Positions 1 to 5,317 of a stretch of 5,317 nucleotides of DNA are shown here, piece after piece. A program made the position numbers and the translations under genes. Numbering within the stretch: position 1 is the stretch's first letter; each line of letters begins with the position of its first letter. The notes under the pieces were generated by a model. The model saw only the letters and a program-made list of their open reading frames with translations. It did not search any database and was not told the origin of the DNA. The stretch is from Acidobacteriaceae bacterium (GTDB lineage Bacteria; Acidobacteriota; Terriglobia; Terriglobales; Acidobacteriaceae): NCBI GenBank assembly GCA_003162495.1, contig PMOF01000068.1, positions 1 to 5,317 on the forward strand. The letters are read 5' to 3'.

Positions 1-734
1 AGCGACGCCAGCACCGCTTTGGCATGCGCGGCTGATACGCGGGTCAGTGTAGGTTTGATTTGTTTGAATCGGCGCGTCTCGCCCGATTTGCCTCGAACGG
101 GTTCAGTAAGCTGATCCAGTGTATGTTGCGGCGTGGCGCGCTCAGCCTTGATAAGCGCCTCATGCACCGGCTCCACCAGGCCCATCCGGTGCACCTGAAA
201 GCGGCCCACTTCAAACATCGGCATCGCGGAAAAGGCGCGCATCTGGACCGCATAGCGCGCGATGCACAGCTCCACGGCGCGGCGCGCGCAAGCCTCCTTT
301 TGGCCGGCGGCGCGGCCGGCCAGCACCAATGAGGCGGCCATGCGCTTCAGGTCCCACTCGAAAGGCCCGTGAATGGTCTCGTCGAAATCGTTGATGTCAA
401 AGACCAGCCGCCCGTCGGGCGCGGCATAAGCGCCCAGGTTGCGCACATGCGCGTCGCCGCAGAGCTGGGAGAAGATTCCGGCGTTGGGCAGCACGGCCAG
501 ATCCGCCGCCATCACCGGCACCGCGCCGCGGAAATATCCGAAGGGCGACAGCGCCATCAGCTCGTACTTGAGCTTGATAAGCGCCGGCACGCGCCCGCGC
601 ATCGATCGCTCGAGCAGCGCGAGCGCCGGAGTCTTGCGCGCCTTGGGATTGTGGACGCAGTGTTCCTGGCGGCCCACCTGCTTGCGCCGCGCCTGGCCCA
701 GCCTGCGGCGTTCTTGCGGAGTTGCCCAATGCAT
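1..734 (-). CDS. DUF2252 family protein, N-terminal part (C-terminus beyond left edge)
   Basis: Uncharacterised DUF2252 family; the biochemical role is unknown. The frame is open from 794 down to base 1, after an in-frame TAA at 797-795. The ATG at 734 is the first good start and gives 244 complete codons here; family members are usually about 400 residues, so the C-terminal part is missing. Family hallmarks seen in order are SPFGYFRGA (residues 63-71), QLCGDAHVRNLG (90-101), LVFDINDFDE (110-119) and GPFEWDLKR (123-131), followed by an alanine-rich helical stretch. The GDxHxxN and DxxDFDE blocks resemble the catalytic loop and metal-binding segment of aminoglycoside-phosphotransferase/protein-kinase-like folds, so a kinase-like or nucleotide-binding role is my inference. 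No signal peptide or membrane segment is visible, so it is probably cytoplasmic. A purine-rich GAGGG lies 16 bases before the ATG, which is far for a ribosome site. It is divergent from the peptidase gene. Confidence 0.9.
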   Translation of the reverse strand, partial: MHWATPQERRRLGQARRKQVGRQEHCVHNPKARKTPALALLERSMRGRVPALIKLKYELMALSPFGYFRGAVPVMAADLAVLPNAGIFSQLCGDAHVRNLGAYAAPDGRLVFDINDFDETIHGPFEWDLKRMAASLVLAGRAAGQKEACARRAVELCIARYAVQMRAFSAMPMFEVGRFQVHRMGLVEPVHEALIKAERATPQHTLDQLTEPVRGKSGETRRFKQIKPTLTRVSAAHAKAVLAS

Positions 735-743
735 GACCCGGAC

Positions 744-749
744 AATATA
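744..749 (-). promoter_or_regulatory. Candidate -10 element for the DUF2252 gene
   Basis: TATATT on the minus strand (749 to 744) matches five of six bases of the sigma-70 -10 consensus and lies 9 bases before the ATG at 734. A poor -35 (TTGCGC, three of six) sits 16 bases upstream of it. If used, transcription would begin almost at the start codon, giving a nearly leaderless mRNA, which would fit the lack of a well-spaced Shine-Dalgarno. Pattern match only. Confidence 0.25.
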
Positions 750-878
750 TCCCTCTGCCCCTGCCGCGCAACCCGGCGATGCAATCCCCTTGGTTTACAC
801 TTTTGACTGGAAGCCCGCGCGCCCCAGATCGCTGCTTGAAGAACAAAATCGTGGAGAGCCAGGTCGGGCTCCGCTTCC

Positions 879-884
879 GGAGGA
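879..884 (+). promoter_or_regulatory. Ribosome binding site that fixes the TTG start of the peptidase gene
   Basis: GGAGGA is a near-perfect Shine-Dalgarno, followed by a 7-base spacer and TTG at 892. No comparable site precedes any in-frame ATG nearby. The TTG also places a well-formed signal peptide exactly at the N-terminus, so the two lines of evidence agree. Confidence 0.85.
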
Positions 885-891
885 ACATCCT

Positions 892-3102
892 TTGTCACGT
901 CCAGCCGCTCGTTTGCTGTCGGTTGTTTTTGTTGTTGCCATGGCCACAGTTCCCTTGTCCGCAGAGGCCCCTCAAAAGCCTCTCACCGTGGAAACGATTT
1001 TTGCCCACGGTCCGCTGATCGGAATCCCGCCCGAGGGGCTGACATGGTCACCCGACGGCAAGCATCTGACCTACCTGGAAGGCGGCGAACTGAATGACCT
1101 GGATCCCGCGACCGGCAAGGCGCATGTGCTGGTGAGCCGGGCGAAACTGGCCGCGTTAACGGGGGGCGGCGAGTCGGAGACGGACCGCGATCATCGCAAC
1201 CGGTACAAGATGGCCAGCTACCTGTGGGCTCCCGACTCGGCGCATCTGCTGTTCGATTCCGATGGCCGGCTCTGGCTTTATGATCTGCACAATGGCACCG
1301 GTGTGCAGATCGGCTTTACCGGAGCGGGTTCCGGCGACGACCCCAAGTTCTCTCCCAATGGCGAGTACGTCTCCTTTTTGCGCGATCACAACCTTTCGGT
1401 GCTGCGCCTGAAAGATCCCGGCCGGCCCGCGGTGGTTACGGGTTCGGCGCCCAATACGGTCATGCTCAATGGCGAAGTGGATTGGGTGTATGAAGAGGAA
1501 CTGGAGACGCGCAGCAACTACTTCTGGTCGCCTGACTCGAAGAACCTGGCCTTTCTGCAGATGAACGAGACAGCCGTGCCCCTGTATCCAATCGAGGATT
1601 GGATTCCGACCCATGCCACCGTGGATCTGCAGCGCTTTCCCCAGCCCGGCGATCCCAATCCGGACGTGCGGGTGGGCGTGGTCAGCGGGCAGGGAAGCAG
1701 GACCGTGTGGGTCAGGCTGCCCATTCAGCCGGGCCAGGATTACATTCCGCGCTTCGGCTGGGTGGACCGAAAAACGTTATGGATTGAAACTCTGACCCGC
1801 GATCACAAACATCGGGACATTTACTTTGCGGATGCGGACACGGGCGACTCGCATCGGGTGCTCCAGATTTCCGACGAGAAATTCATCGACGATGGCTACG
1901 ATGTTTCGGTGGACTCCGGCACCATCGTGCTGACCAACTGGACCGACGGCCACAATCATCTGTATCTCTACAGCTATGATCAGGCCCATCCCGGCGCCTA
2001 CACGGCCAAGCTGGAACGGCAACTGACCAAGGGCGACTTTGAGGTAGGAGACGTGCTCAACGTGGATCGCTCTGCGAAGACGATTGATTTCGAATCGAAC
2101 CAGGGCAATCCGCTGGAGCAGCAGCTATGGCAGGTGAGCTTTGAGGGCGAGAGCACGCAGTTGACTTCCGGCGAAGGCTTCCATACCGGAAACTTCGCTC
2201 CCAGTGGCAGCGCGTTTGTCGACCGTCAATCCACGCGGATGGATCCGCCGACCGTGCGCCTCTGCCAGGCAGCCGGCAAGTGCAATGTCTTCTGGTCCAC
2301 CAAAGCGCTGGAGCCTTACCATCTTCGCGCTCCGGAGCAGCTTGAGGTCAAGGCGCACGACGGCACAGTTCTCTATGCAACCTTGCTGCTGCCGGAGGGA
2401 CCGGCGAGCGCCGCAAGCGTGCCCCTGATTGTGAATCCCTACGGAGGTCCGGCTGCGCAAACGGTCGCCAATCGCTGGGGAGACGGCCTGCTCTTTGACG
2501 AGTTGCTGGCTCAGCATGGATTTGCCGTGCTCCACGCGGACAATCGCGGCAGCAGCAAGCGGGGGCGCGCCTTTGCCCAGCTGGCTTATCACAACTTCGG
2601 GCCCATTCAGCTGGAAGACCAGTTGACGGCTGTGGATGCGGCGCTGGCACAGTATCCGCAATTGGACTCAAAGCGCCTGGGCTGGTGGGGCTGGAGCTGG
2701 GGCGGCACGTTCACCCTTTATGCGCTCACCCACTCCGACCGCTTCCGCGCGGGCGTTGCGGTGGCCCCGGTGACCGACTGGCGCAACTACGACTCAATCT
2801 ATACCGAGCGCTACATGAGCGAGCCCGGGGATTTCGCCGACGGCTACCATGATTTTTCTGTGGTCAACTCGGCGGCCAGCCTCAAAGGGCATCTGCTCCT
2901 GGTGCAAGGAACAGGCGACGACAATGTGCACATGGAGAACTCCATCCAGTTCATCCAGAAGCTGATCGAAGCCCAGATGCCCTACGATTTGCAGCTCTAC
3001 CCGCGCAAGACTCACTCCATTGCGGGCGCGGATGTGCGCACTCATCTGTACAACCGCATCCTGGCCCAGTTTGAGATGTATTTGAAACCGCCGGTGCAAT
3101 GA
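892..3102 (+). CDS. Secreted dipeptidyl-peptidase IV family serine peptidase (S9B)
   Basis: Prolyl oligopeptidase-family exopeptidase expected to remove Xaa-Pro (or Xaa-Ala) dipeptides from peptide N-termini, probably in the periplasm. The TTG start with GGAGGA 7 bases upstream gives 736 residues, normal for bacterial DPP IV. Residues 1 to about 24 form a signal peptide: basic MSRPAAR, a hydrophobic core of about 15 residues, then LSAEA with cleavage near residues 24-26. A beta-propeller (DPPIV_N) follows from about 85 to 430, with WSPDG-type blade motifs. DWVYEEEL holds the glutamates (E202, E203) that bind the substrate amino terminus in DPP IV, which separates it from other S9 subfamilies. 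The alpha/beta-hydrolase domain (about 500-735) has Y517 in PYGGP (oxyanion tyrosine), nucleophile S602 in GWSWGG, D676 and N678 in GTGDDNVH, and H708 in KTHSI. The triad is intact, so it should be active. It overlaps the next gene by 4 bases. Equivalences to the human enzyme were assigned by motif, by eye. Confidence 0.95.
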   Translation: MSRPAARLLSVVFVVAMATVPLSAEAPQKPLTVETIFAHGPLIGIPPEGLTWSPDGKHLTYLEGGELNDLDPATGKAHVLVSRAKLAALTGGGESETDRDHRNRYKMASYLWAPDSAHLLFDSDGRLWLYDLHNGTGVQIGFTGAGSGDDPKFSPNGEYVSFLRDHNLSVLRLKDPGRPAVVTGSAPNTVMLNGEVDWVYEEELETRSNYFWSPDSKNLAFLQMNETAVPLYPIEDWIPTHATVDLQRFPQPGDPNPDVRVGVVSGQGSRTVWVRLPIQPGQDYIPRFGWVDRKTLWIETLTRDHKHRDIYFADADTGDSHRVLQISDEKFIDDGYDVSVDSGTIVLTNWTDGHNHLYLYSYDQAHPGAYTAKLERQLTKGDFEVGDVLNVDRSAKTIDFESNQGNPLEQQLWQVSFEGESTQLTSGEGFHTGNFAPSGSAFVDRQSTRMDPPTVRLCQAAGKCNVFWSTKALEPYHLRAPEQLEVKAHDGTVLYATLLLPEGPASAASVPLIVNPYGGPAAQTVANRWGDGLLFDELLAQHGFAVLHADNRGSSKRGRAFAQLAYHNFGPIQLEDQLTAVDAALAQYPQLDSKRLGWWGWSWGGTFTLYALTHSDRFRAGVAVAPVTDWRNYDSIYTERYMSEPGDFADGYHDFSVVNSAASLKGHLLLVQGTGDDNVHMENSIQFIQKLIEAQMPYDLQLYPRKTHSIAGADVRTHLYNRILAQFEMYLKPPVQ

Positions 3103-3491
3103 GTGCGGACGACAATACGGCGGAGGCAATCGCCGCGCATCTGCTGCGATGTGAGCAAACGCTCCTCGACCCCGCCGTGCGCCACGATCGCGCCCGCGTA
3201 TCGGCCTTCCTGGCAGACGATTTCGTAGAATTCGGCGCCTCCGGTCGCATCTGGTCTAGAGAACAAATCCTCGACCTGCTGGCTACCGAGGTGTACACTC
3301 CGCCCGCAATTGAAGATTTCCGCTGCCGACTCATCGCTGACGGAGTTGCGCTCGTCTGCTATCAGACCGTACGCATCGATGCAGCGTCAGGCCGGCGGGT
3401 GGCGACTTTACGCAGTTCGCTCTGGACAAATGAATCGGGAGAATCTGGAGAATGGCTCATCCGCTTTCATCATGGAACGAGAGCGGTTTGA
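3099..3491 (+). CDS. DUF4440 / NTF2-like (SnoaL-like superfamily) protein
   Basis: Small 130-residue protein of the NTF2-like cone fold, DUF4440 type; family members are ligand-binding or enzymatic but this one has no assigned reaction. It shows the usual pattern: an N-terminal helix ending in LLDPAVR (22-28), FLADDFVEFGASGR (37-50) leading to W-x-R-x-x-I, a central strand LVCYQTVR (85-92), RSSLW (105-109), and the terminal strand W-L-I-R-F-H-H-G-T (119-127). There is no signal peptide, so it is probably cytoplasmic. The ATG at 3099 overlaps the peptidase stop as ATGA and has only a weak GGTG two bases before it, so translation probably depends on ribosomes finishing the peptidase. Co-expression with an exported peptidase does not reveal a shared job, since the two products should be in different compartments. 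No obvious terminator follows the stop. Confidence 0.88.
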   Translation: MSADDNTAEAIAAHLLRCEQTLLDPAVRHDRARVSAFLADDFVEFGASGRIWSREQILDLLATEVYTPPAIEDFRCRLIADGVALVCYQTVRIDAASGRRVATLRSSLWTNESGESGEWLIRFHHGTRAV

Positions 3492-3520
3492 TCATTATAG
3501 GGGTAGGCTAAGGGCAGGCT

Positions 3521-3673
3521 CTAGAGTTCGCGGCGGCGGAACAGATCGTCTTTCTCGCGGCAGGGGCAGCCCGAGCATCCCAGGCATGAAACCAGGAGCA
3601 CGGCCACGCCTACCGTCACCAGGATGGCAAGCAGGCTTCCGTTCGTCGCGAACCAATGTTCCATTCCATGCAT
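3521..3673 (-). CDS. Probable small cysteine-cluster membrane protein, 50 residues
   Basis: I do not recognise a named gene. The minus-strand frame from ATG 3673 to TAG 3521 encodes 50 residues. A short polar N-terminus (MHGMEHW) is followed by a single hydrophobic segment at about 14-29 (LLAILVTVGVAVLLVS), then C-L-G-C-S-G-C-P-C (C30, C33, C36, C38), then a charged tail REKDD...RRREL. The tail charge suggests N-out/C-in topology with the cysteines at the cytoplasmic membrane face. The CSGCP core after a lone helix recalls the small FeoB-associated cysteine-rich membrane proteins, but no feoB is present. AAAGGTG (3686-3680) lies 6 bases upstream as a ribosome site; ATG 3664 is an alternative start. 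Its ordered architecture in an otherwise empty gap favours a real gene. An alternative reading is a lipoprotein cut before C30 (lipobox LVSC), though the N-terminus lacks lysine or arginine. It converges on the DUF4440 gene, with 29 bases between the stops. Confidence 0.55.
   Translation of the reverse strand: MHGMEHWFATNGSLLAILVTVGVAVLLVSCLGCSGCPCREKDDLFRRREL
3649..3662. promoter_or_regulatory. Candidate LexA (SOS) box, Gram-positive type
   Basis: CGAACCAATGTTCC contains the exact GAAC-N4-GTTC dyad and agrees at 13 of 14 positions with the Bacillus/actinobacterial LexA consensus CGAAC-RNRY-GTTYC (the first R is C). It is 175 bases before the start of the Y-family polymerase, a gene type often under LexA control, and lies within the first codons of the small minus-strand gene. 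Distance from the polymerase, and the unknown LexA specificity of this organism, keep confidence moderate. Confidence 0.4.
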
Positions 3674-3754
3674 ACTGCACACCTTTATTCGATTGCAGCG
3701 AAGGGCGTCTTCGGCATAGGCGCCGCGCTTACTGGTTTCGATGCGCTGCGTTGC

Positions 3755-3764
3755 TGACGCGTCA
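3755..3764. repeat. Perfect 10-base palindrome, possible operator
   Basis: TGACGCGTCA is a perfect dyad in non-coding sequence, between the start of the small minus-strand gene and the polymerase gene. On the minus strand its left part is embedded in TTGACG (3765-3760), a five-of-six -35 match, but no convincing -10 follows at 16-18 bases. It could be a transcription-factor half-site pair; the factor cannot be named from sequence. Confidence 0.3.
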
Positions 3765-3781
3765 AGTTTAGCATCGGAGAA

Positions 3782-3819
3782 TTTTATTCGTCACTAACCT
3801 TGCGTAACAGAGAATAAAA
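3782..3819. repeat. AT-rich inverted repeat before the polymerase gene
   Basis: TTTTATTC (3782-3789) is repeated in inverted orientation as GAATAAAA (3812-3819), 22 bases apart, ending 18 bases before the polymerase ATG. A further direct copy of TTTATTCG occurs at 3684-3691. The stretch from about 3765 to 3837 is far more AT-rich than the rest of the window and is the likeliest promoter region for the polymerase. A weak candidate is TTGCGT (3800-3805) with GAAAAT (3823-3828) at 17-base spacing. The loop is too long and lacks the GC stem of an intrinsic terminator. Confidence 0.3.
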
Positions 3820-3837
3820 AGCGAAAATAGTGTAGAG

Positions 3838-5295
3838 ATGGCCAGTGGCTCCAATCCGGCGCCAAAGTTTGCAAACCACGCGGAATCAGGCGATTCCCCG
3901 CTCGCAGGACCCGAGCCGGCGGTCGCCACGCCCGGCCCGGAGCGTGACTCGAAGCAGGATCAGGCGCAGGCGGCCGGCTTGAACGCCGGCTTGAGCCCCC
4001 GCTTGAGCCCGGAGTTGAACTGGCTGTTCGTAGACCTCAATTCCTACTTTGCCTCCGTGGAGCAGGAGGTCCGGCCCGAGCTGCGTGGCAAGCCGGTCGG
4101 CGTGGTCCCCATGATGGCCGACACCACCTGCTGCATCGCCGCCAGCTACGAGGCCAAGGCCCACGGCGTCAGAACCGGCACCATCGTAGCCGACGCCAAG
4201 CGCATGTGCCCCGGCCTGATTCTGGTGGAGGCGCGCCACGAAATTTACGTCGACTACCATCACCGCATCGTCGAAGCCGTGGAAAGCTGCCTGCCGGTCA
4301 CGGCCGTGCTTTCGATTGACGAGATGGCTTGCCGGCTGATGGGCCGGGAGCGCCCGCTGCTGGCCGCCCTGGAGCTGGGCCGTAAAGTGAAGGCGCGCAT
4401 CCGGGAACGCGTGGGGCCCACGCTGCGCAGCTCCGTGGGCCTGGCCACCAACCGCTATCTGGCCAAAATCGCCAGCGACATGGAGAAGCCCGACGGCCTG
4501 GTGGCGCTCACCCTGGACATTTTGCCCGAGGCGTTGCGTCTGCTCACCCTGCGCGATCTTCCCGGCATTGGCTCGCGCACGGAAAAGCGCCTCAATGAAA
4601 AAGGCATTCGCACCATGGAAGAGCTGCTGGCACTCGATTGCGAGCAGGCCGGTCAGCTTTGGGGTTCGGTATGGGGCGAGCGGCTATGGCACTGGCTGCA
4701 CGGCCAGGATTTCGACATGTCGGAGACCGAGCATTTGAAATCCATCAGCCATTCGCATGTGCTGGCCCCGGAGATGCGCACGCCAGAGAAGGCCTGGGCG
4801 GTGGCTCACAAGCTTCTCCACAAGGCTGCCATGCGTCTGCGCGCGGGCGGGTTGTGGGCCAGCCGCATTGGCCTGGCCATCGGTTTCGCCGGGCCGCGCG
4901 GACAAAAAGTTCCGGTCAGCACATTCGGCGTGCCCACAAAAGGATGGAAGGCCGAGCTGAAGCTGAGCGAGTGCCAGGACAACCAGACGCTGATTGCCGC
5001 GCTCACTCGCCTGTGGGCTTCGCGGCCCACGGGCAAAGACGGCCAGGACGGCCGGGAGTTCGATCAGCCCTACTTCATCGGCGTCCATCTCGGCGAACTG
5101 GTCCCCGATCGCCTGCACTCGCTCAATCTTTTTGAAGGCACAGAAGACGCGCAGAGCCGCACCAAGCTGCTGGCAGTGATGGATCAGCTCAACAACAAAT
5201 ACGGCATGAGCACACTCGCCCCCGCCACCATGCTCACCGCCTACAAGGCCGCGCCCACGCGGATCGCCTTCCACAGCATCCCGGATTTGTTCTGA
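3838..5295 (+). CDS. Y-family translesion DNA polymerase (DinB/UmuC family), UmuC-like
   Basis: Error-prone polymerase expected to copy past damaged bases. The 485 residues start at the only ATG after an in-frame TAA (3805-3807); there is no clear Shine-Dalgarno. Residues 1-60 are a proline/alanine/glutamine-rich extension, then the catalytic palm begins: D66 in VDLNSYFASVEQ (steric gate F71), the fingers segment YEAKAHGVRTG (104-114), SIDE with D161 and E162, and VGLATNRYLAKIAS...KPDG (200-220). A helix-hairpin-helix LPGIGSRTEKRL (241-252) and the little finger (about 300-430) follow. SLNLF (428-432) resembles the beta-clamp motif QLNLF of E. coli UmuC. The D-x-N-x-Y-F-ASVE form is closer to UmuC than to Pol IV. 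All three metal-binding acids are present, so activity is expected. Automatic pipelines may call it dinB or, misleadingly, ImpB. No umuD, imuA or dnaE2 partner is adjacent. A LexA-like box 175 bases upstream hints at SOS control. Confidence 0.93.
   Translation: MASGSNPAPKFANHAESGDSPLAGPEPAVATPGPERDSKQDQAQAAGLNAGLSPRLSPELNWLFVDLNSYFASVEQEVRPELRGKPVGVVPMMADTTCCIAASYEAKAHGVRTGTIVADAKRMCPGLILVEARHEIYVDYHHRIVEAVESCLPVTAVLSIDEMACRLMGRERPLLAALELGRKVKARIRERVGPTLRSSVGLATNRYLAKIASDMEKPDGLVALTLDILPEALRLLTLRDLPGIGSRTEKRLNEKGIRTMEELLALDCEQAGQLWGSVWGERLWHWLHGQDFDMSETEHLKSISHSHVLAPEMRTPEKAWAVAHKLLHKAAMRLRAGGLWASRIGLAIGFAGPRGQKVPVSTFGVPTKGWKAELKLSECQDNQTLIAALTRLWASRPTGKDGQDGREFDQPYFIGVHLGELVPDRLHSLNLFEGTEDAQSRTKLLAVMDQLNNKYGMSTLAPATMLTAYKAAPTRIAFHSIPDLF
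3976..4023 (+). repeat. Imperfect 12-base tandem repeat in the N-terminal tail of the polymerase
   Basis: Four consecutive 12-base units share a central TTGA(A/G)C or TTGAAC core and encode the tetrapeptides GLNA, GLSP, RLSP and ELNW. They sit directly between the low-complexity tail and the first catalytic strand. The unit keeps the reading frame, so copy number could vary without disrupting the enzyme. Confidence 0.7.
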
Positions 5296-5317
5296 TACCA
5301 ATCCGAGATAGCCGCAG

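Noticed and set aside
803..808. TTGACT as a -35 element for the peptidase gene
   Set aside because: Five of six consensus bases, but the sequence 16-18 bases downstream has no resemblance to a -10 element.
397..888. Long minus-strand open frame over the DUF2252 start
   Set aside because: It is a shifted frame of the DUF2252 gene, with low-complexity Ala/Gly/Arg content and no family motifs; the overlapping frame shows the DUF2252 signatures clearly.
2125..2661. 178-codon minus-strand open frame opposite the peptidase
   Set aside because: Antisense shadow of the hydrolase domain region, without domain features.
3494..3499. Perfect TATAAT on the minus strand
   Set aside because: There is no -35 at 16-18 bases, and it would drive transcription antisense into the DUF4440 gene with no open gene to serve.
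3492..3520. Bidirectional terminator between the converging DUF4440 and small membrane-protein genes
   Set aside because: The 29 bases contain only short direct repeats (AGGCT) and no GC-rich hairpin followed by a T run on either strand.
3586..3597. Lipobox LVSC making the small protein a lipoprotein
   Set aside because: The motif fits, but the N-terminal region lacks lysine or arginine and the mature chain would be only 21 residues; a membrane-anchored cysteine cluster is the simpler reading.
3495..3680. Minus-strand open frame of 61 codons in the same gap
   Set aside because: Arginine/proline-rich composition with no helix or motif; the neighbouring frame gives the membrane helix and cysteine cluster instead.
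3310..3771. Plus-strand open frame of 153 codons running from the DUF4440 gene into the gap
   Set aside because: Its first part is an out-of-frame reading of the DUF4440 gene, and the rest is arginine-rich without structure. It also conflicts with the better-formed 50-codon minus-strand gene.
4684..5301. 205-codon minus-strand open frame opposite the polymerase
   Set aside because: Antisense shadow of a GC-rich gene. It has no recognisable domain, and the plus-strand frame carries conserved polymerase motifs throughout.

Overview
The window is GC-rich bacterial chromosome, densely coded, with no sign of phage, transposon, plasmid or CRISPR sequence. The gene content is an exported dipeptidyl-peptidase IV-type enzyme, a DUF2252 protein, a DUF4440/NTF2-like protein and a UmuC-like Y-family polymerase with an N-terminal extension. 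With the GC-rich codon choice this would suit a soil-type bacterium such as an Acidobacteriota (Terriglobia) member. That placement is an inference from general style; there is no rRNA or marker gene to settle it.

Layout from left to right: (1) 1-734, minus strand: N-terminal 244 codons of a DUF2252 protein that runs off the left edge. (2) 735-891: divergent intergenic region with a weak promoter candidate on the minus strand and a strong Shine-Dalgarno at 879-884 for the next gene. (3) 892-3102, plus strand: a complete 736-residue secreted DPP IV-family serine peptidase (S9B) that starts at TTG. (4) 3099-3491, plus strand: a 130-residue DUF4440/NTF2-like protein, joined to the peptidase by a 4-base ATGA overlap. 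(5) 3492-3837: a 346-base gap between the larger genes. It holds a probable 50-codon minus-strand gene for a single-pass membrane protein with a CxxCxxCxC cluster (3521-3673), a near-consensus Gram-positive-type LexA box (3649-3662), a perfect 10-base palindrome (3755-3764) and an AT-rich stretch with an inverted repeat directly before the polymerase gene. (6) 3838-5295, plus strand: a complete 485-residue Y-family translesion polymerase. The last 22 bases hold nothing recognisable.

The peptidase and the DUF4440 gene look like one transcription unit and are probably translationally coupled. The polymerase is a separate unit, and the LexA-like box upstream makes damage-inducible expression plausible. 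The DUF2252 gene is divergent and functionally unconnected as far as can be seen. No clear multi-gene novel system is present. The most interesting items are the small cysteine-cluster membrane protein, the candidate SOS operator that overlaps its start, and the repeat-built N-terminal tail of the polymerase.
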